Below are positions 15,095 to 17,711 of a DNA stretch of 17,711 nt, piece after piece. The stretch comes from CAZHGD01 sp964531735 (GTDB lineage Bacteria > Armatimonadota > UBA10988), in assembly GCA_964531735.1 (NCBI GenBank), contig CAZHGD010000154.1, forward strand, positions 1 through 17,711. Reading direction: 5' to 3'. The translations under genes were made by a program, and so were the position numbers. A model generated the notes under the pieces. It was not told the origin of the DNA. It did no database searches and saw nothing but the letters and a program-made list of their open reading frames with translations. Every line of letters begins with the position of its first letter. The first letter of the stretch is position 1.

Positions 15095-15766
15095 ATGTCG
15101 GTTCGTCGTTTGCGCGGCTTCACTCTGATTGAGCTACTAGTCGTCATTGCCATCATCGCCATCTTGGCGGCGATCCTCTTCCCGGTGTTCGCCAAAGCGC
15201 GTGAAAAGGCGCGCCAGAGCTCGTGCCAGTCGAATGAGAAGCAGATCGTGCTGGCGCTGATCCAGTACTCGCAGGACTATGACGAGAAGTTCGCACCCCG
15301 CAGCGCCGGCGCGAACTGTGCTGCCGGCTCGCGAACCGGCGGCTTTGCGACGCACGCCGCTCTGCCCTATATCAAGAACGTCCAGGTCTTCCAGTGCCCC
15401 AGCCGCAGCAATCTGGCCCCCTTCTGTGGCAACGTGGCGGCCTGGGCGCTGGCGGTGATGCCCAACGCAGCCTATGGCGTCAACTGCCCGCTGATGGCCA
15501 ATGCGATCGCCCAGGCCGAACTGATCCGCCCGTCCGAGCTGTACCTGCTGGGCGAGCAGCAAGGGCCCAACTTCTGGCGCATGTCCATCGACAAAACCTG
15601 CGACATCGGCGCCAACCCGCCCATACCGCATAACGAAGGCCTGAACGTAGGCTTCTTCGACGGGCACGTCAAATGGGTCAAGTCGAACCGCGTCTACCAG
15701 GTGCATGCCCTGGTCACCGCGTACCTGCCGTGGGCCAACACCAACGCCTACCCGCCCGGCTGGTAG
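15095..15766 (+). CDS. Type IV pseudopilin-like protein 2 (DUF1559-like, H-X9-DG)
   Basis: The 223-aa product has the leader MSVRRLRG with the canonical glycine before the cleavage site, then FTLIELL with E13. Residues F9 to C44 are identical to pseudopilin 1 over all 36 positions, after which the proteins diverge: QYSQDYDEKF, FQCPS and PFCGN with a nine-residue cysteine spacing, PHNEGLNVGFFDGHVKWV giving H-X9-DG, and a YPPGW end. It is the paralogue of the gene 215 bases upstream and has its own upstream element and terminator, so the two can be expressed separately. ATG at 15095 has GGAGG five bases upstream; an earlier in-frame ATG at 15023 lies in the control element and has no ribosome site. 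It probably builds a pseudopilus-like or surface structure. Confidence 0.93.
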   Translation: MSVRRLRGFTLIELLVVIAIIAILAAILFPVFAKAREKARQSSCQSNEKQIVLALIQYSQDYDEKFAPRSAGANCAAGSRTGGFATHAALPYIKNVQVFQCPSRSNLAPFCGNVAAWALAVMPNAAYGVNCPLMANAIAQAELIRPSELYLLGEQQGPNFWRMSIDKTCDIGANPPIPHNEGLNVGFFDGHVKWVKSNRVYQVHALVTAYLPWANTNAYPPGW

Positions 15767-15785
15767 TCTTGGCCCGCTTCCTGCC

Positions 15786-15820
15786 ACGGCCGGGCCGCGC
15801 CAGGCGCGGCCCGGCCGTTT
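15786..15820 (+). terminator. Strong hairpin terminator after pseudopilin 2
   Basis: A perfect 14-bp stem (15786-15799 with 15805-15818) around the five-base loop CCAGG starts 20 bases after the stop codon and ends in TTTGGTT. The T-run is short, but the stem is almost pure GC, which suits a GC-rich genome. Confidence 0.75.
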
Positions 15821-15822
15821 GG

Positions 15823-15851
15823 TTGACCTGTCGCAGCGCTTCTGCTACCGT
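15823..15851 (+). promoter_or_regulatory. Promoter of the UroD-like gene, extended -10 type
   Basis: TTGACC (15823-15828), 17 bases and TACCGT (15846-15851), with TGC at 15843-15845 as extended -10. It begins five bases after the terminator stem and would give a very short leader of about 12 bases that still includes the GGAG ribosome site. Confidence 0.65.
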
Positions 15852-15869
15852 CGCCCGACGGAGCTTGGC

Positions 15870-17021
15870 ATGACTCCTCGCGAACGCGTCCTGGCCGCCT
15901 TTGAGGGCCGACCCTACGACCGCGTGCCCGTCTTCCACGCCGGCTTCAGCAGCCAGGTGGCCAGTGCCATCCTCGGCCGGCCCGAGGCGCATGTCGGCGG
16001 CGGCATCTGCCAGTGGCGCGAAGCCGTCGCTCTGTGGCACGGCCCCGACGCGCACGCCGAGTTCATCGAGCGCAGCTTCCAGGACGCCGTGGCGCTGACC
16101 GTCGAACTCGACCAGGACCTGGTCCGCGAAGGCTACTGGCGCATGTCGACCAAGCCGGCGCGGCGCCTCGACGAGTACACCTTCCTCTACGGCGATCCCG
16201 ACGGCGCGCACACCGTCTACCGCCTCGACCCGGCCACCGAGCTCTACCAGGTGGTCGCGCAGTCGCCGCCGGCGGCGGAGGTGACGCTGGCGCGCGTGCT
16301 GGAGATCATCGAGCACGCCGTGGCCCGAGCCGAGCACTATGAGCCCGGCAGCGGTGGCTTCGGCACCGTCCTGCGCGCCCGCGACCACTTCCACGGTGAG
16401 CGCGCCGTTCGCGCCGGCGGGGTGGGCGTCAACGTCGACTACCGCACGCCGGCCTGGTTCGAAGCCGTGGTGCTCGCACCCGAGGCCGTCGGTCGCTACC
16501 TCATGGCGCAGGCGGTCGTCGGCGCCAAGAACTGCGACGCCGCCCACGCGGTCGGCATCCGCATCCTCGCCGGTGGCGGTGACTTCGCCTCGTCGCAGGG
16601 ACCGTTCTACTCGCCCGCGAGCTATCGGGCGCTCTGGACACCGGCCATCCAGCACGTCACCGCCCGCGCCCACGCCCACGGGCAGTTCCACAAGTACGCC
16701 AGCGACGGCAACCTGTGGCCGGTCGCCGACGCGCTGTTCCCGCACATCGACGGCTACTACGAGCTGGACGAGCTGGCCGGCATGGACCTGCGGCGCCTGC
16801 GCCAGGAGTACCCGCACTTGGTGCTGTTCGGCGGCGTCAACTCGCAGACTCTGCACCAAGGCACGACCGCTCAAGTGGTCGCCGAGGTCGAACGCGCGAT
16901 GGCGGCGGCGCACGAGTTCGGCGGCATCGTGGTCGGCTGCTCCAATCAGATTGTCGCCGGCACACCGATGGCCAACGTCACGGCGATGCAGGAGACCATC
17001 GACCGCCTGCGCGGCGGCTAG
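15870..17021 (+). CDS. Uroporphyrinogen decarboxylase/MtaA-like family protein
   Basis: The 383-aa product begins MTPRERVLAAFEG and has the RVPVFHAGF start typical of the UroD fold family, a TIM barrel that includes heme-pathway decarboxylases and zinc-dependent corrinoid methyltransferases such as MtaA. Supporting segments are GGGDFASSQGPF, QFHKYASDGNLWPV, GYYELDELAGMDL, LFGGVN and VVGCSNQI. Methyltransferases of the family bind zinc by H-X-C-Xn-C. Here H274 and C357 are in place, but the middle position is Y276, so the metal site is incomplete or different. It lacks clear heme-UroD signatures, so a methyltransferase or other C1 role is more likely than heme synthesis. ATG at 15870 has GGAG six bases upstream; a longer upstream reading frame runs through the terminator and promoter. 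It converges with the TPR-like gene 36 bases downstream. Confidence 0.85.
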   Translation: MTPRERVLAAFEGRPYDRVPVFHAGFSSQVASAILGRPEAHVGGGICQWREAVALWHGPDAHAEFIERSFQDAVALTVELDQDLVREGYWRMSTKPARRLDEYTFLYGDPDGAHTVYRLDPATELYQVVAQSPPAAEVTLARVLEIIEHAVARAEHYEPGSGGFGTVLRARDHFHGERAVRAGGVGVNVDYRTPAWFEAVVLAPEAVGRYLMAQAVVGAKNCDAAHAVGIRILAGGGDFASSQGPFYSPASYRALWTPAIQHVTARAHAHGQFHKYASDGNLWPVADALFPHIDGYYELDELAGMDLRRLRQEYPHLVLFGGVNSQTLHQGTTAQVVAEVERAMAAAHEFGGIVVGCSNQIVAGTPMANVTAMQETIDRLRGG

Positions 17022-17030
17022 TGGGCCGGC

Positions 17031-17067
17031 GCCGCGGTCTCGCGGCCGTTGGCCGGTTCAGCCGGCC
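17031..17067. terminator. Two small hairpins between converging genes
   Basis: GCCGCG (17031-17036) pairs with CGCGGC (17041-17046) around GTCT, and GGCCGG (17051-17056) pairs with CCGGCC (17062-17067) around five bases. The second covers the stop codon of the leftward gene. T-runs are absent. Confidence 0.35.
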
Positions 17068-17711
17068 TCGCCGCGCAGCGGCATGGGCGCCCCAGCCCGG
17101 CGCTCATGCCTCGCCGGACGTGCCTCGTAGCCGGACGGTCGCCTGGGCCATGGTGGTATCGTGGGCGCTGGCATGGCCTGCTCCACCTGCTTCAGGCGGC
17201 GCAGCCACTCGGCGTCCCAGGTCGGCAGCACCGGGTCCAGCTCGCGCCGGCCACCGGGACAGGTCGGGCACGGCGGTTGCGCCCAGCTCAGCAGGAGCTG
17301 CCGCACCTGCCACCGGCCCGGATGCGGCAGCGTGGTCTCGGCCCCGCGCAGCAGCGTCACCGCCTCGCCGGTCTGGCCACCCCGGCGCAGCAGGCCCGCG
17401 GCCCACAGCGCCGTCGGCGTGTCGGGCCGGGCGCCGGCCAATACCGCGCGCACGCACTGCACCGCCGGCAGCATCTGCTGGGCCTCGGCGAAGGCGTCGG
17501 CCAGCGCGATGCGTTGCGCCGGCTGCGGGCTGAGCCGCAGCAGCAGGTCGATCAGGAACGTGTCGCGCGAATCGCCCGAGGTCCACAGCCGCCAGGCGGC
17601 CAGCCGCAGCCCATGTACCGGTGCCCCACCGGCGGCCAACCGCTCCAGCACCGCGGCCAACGCGTCGCGCGGCTTGAGCGGCAGCCATTGCAGCGCCGTG
17701 ACCGCTTCCTC
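17058..17711 (-). CDS. TPR-like repeat protein, C-terminal part (cut by right edge)
   Basis: The frame stays open to the right edge (visible start EEAVTALQWLPL), so the true start lies outside the window and 217 residues are seen. The first 140 residues are helical pairs rich in Ala/Leu (ALADAFAEAQQML, ALWAAGLLRRGGQTGEAVTLLRGAE), which resembles tetratricopeptide repeats used for protein-protein contacts. A CPTCPGG segment gives one CxxC pair. The last 40 residues are rich in Pro and Arg and probably disordered. No catalytic motif or membrane segment is visible, and no precise function can be given. Confidence 0.65.
   Translation of the reverse strand, partial: EEAVTALQWLPLKPRDALAAVLERLAAGGAPVHGLRLAAWRLWTSGDSRDTFLIDLLLRLSPQPAQRIALADAFAEAQQMLPAVQCVRAVLAGARPDTPTALWAAGLLRRGGQTGEAVTLLRGAETTLPHPGRWQVRQLLLSWAQPPCPTCPGGRRELDPVLPTWDAEWLRRLKQVEQAMPAPTIPPWPRRPSGYEARPARHERRAGAPMPLRGEAG

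Noticed and set aside
15714..16913. Minus-strand open frame of 399 codons opposite the UroD-like gene
   Set aside because: It would run through the terminator hairpin and promoter and is antisense to a clear family member; no motif or ribosome site supports it.
17104..17688. Alternative minus-strand frame at the right edge
   Set aside because: It is mostly Ala/Arg/Gly, whereas the neighbouring frame ending at 17058 shows amphipathic helical repeats and stays open to the edge.
1..17711. CRISPR array, tRNA, rRNA, insertion sequence, attachment site
   Set aside because: I saw no regularly spaced repeats, cloverleaf with conserved T-loop, transposase motif or terminal inverted repeats. This was reading by eye, so a degenerate element could be missed.

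Overview
The window is GC-rich bacterial DNA with densely packed genes. The best taxonomic clue is the pair of type IV pseudopilin-like genes at 14.2-15.8 kb. Both carry the mature N-terminus FTLIELL followed by FPVFAKAREKARQSSC, and both have an H-X9-DG motif near the C-terminus. That combination is typical of the many DUF1559-like prepilins of Armatimonadota and, with a different second segment, of Planctomycetota and Lentisphaerae. Armatimonadota is my best guess. It rests on remembered family signatures, not on a search. The only universal marker present is ribosomal protein S20 (rpsT).

Layout. (a) 1-1254, minus strand: a 79-aa unknown protein, a compact Ser/Thr protein kinase, and the start of a small membrane protein that overlaps the kinase stop by 4 bases and runs off the left edge. 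(b) 1548-1964, plus strand: a small membrane-anchored unknown protein behind a recognisable promoter. (c) 7592-1977, minus strand: a D-tagatose 3-epimerase-like sugar isomerase, a RACo-type [2Fe-2S]/ASKHA corrinoid-activating protein, and a 941-aa secreted glycosidase-like protein. A strong hairpin with a perfect TATAAT in its loop lies between the first two. (d) 7711-7989, plus strand: rpsT with a textbook extended -10 promoter. (e) 13871-8021, minus strand: two large secreted multi-module beta-sandwich proteins with ATGA stop/start coupling (four LamG-like modules, then three CBM-like plus Ig/Fn3-like units), followed by a pentapeptide-repeat protein. (f) 13872-14201: a 330-base divergent control region with a perfect 23-bp palindrome and a bipartite element that recurs before the second pseudopilin. 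(g) 14202-15766, plus strand: the two pseudopilins, each with its own upstream element and a downstream hairpin. (h) 15870-17021, plus strand: a UroD/MtaA-like protein with a good promoter. (i) 17058 to the right edge, minus strand: the C-terminal part of a TPR-like protein.

How the genes may work together. The glycosidase-like protein, the sugar epimerase and the LamG/CBM proteins suggest extracellular glycan binding and breakdown followed by ketose handling. The RACo-like activator and the UroD-like protein are the two enzyme types expected around a corrinoid methyltransferase system, but no corrinoid protein is in the window and the two genes are about 9 kb apart. The functional links are inference. 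I see no mobile element, CRISPR array, tRNA or phage gene. The less ordinary features are the coupled LamG/CBM surface pair and the duplicated control element of the pseudopilins.
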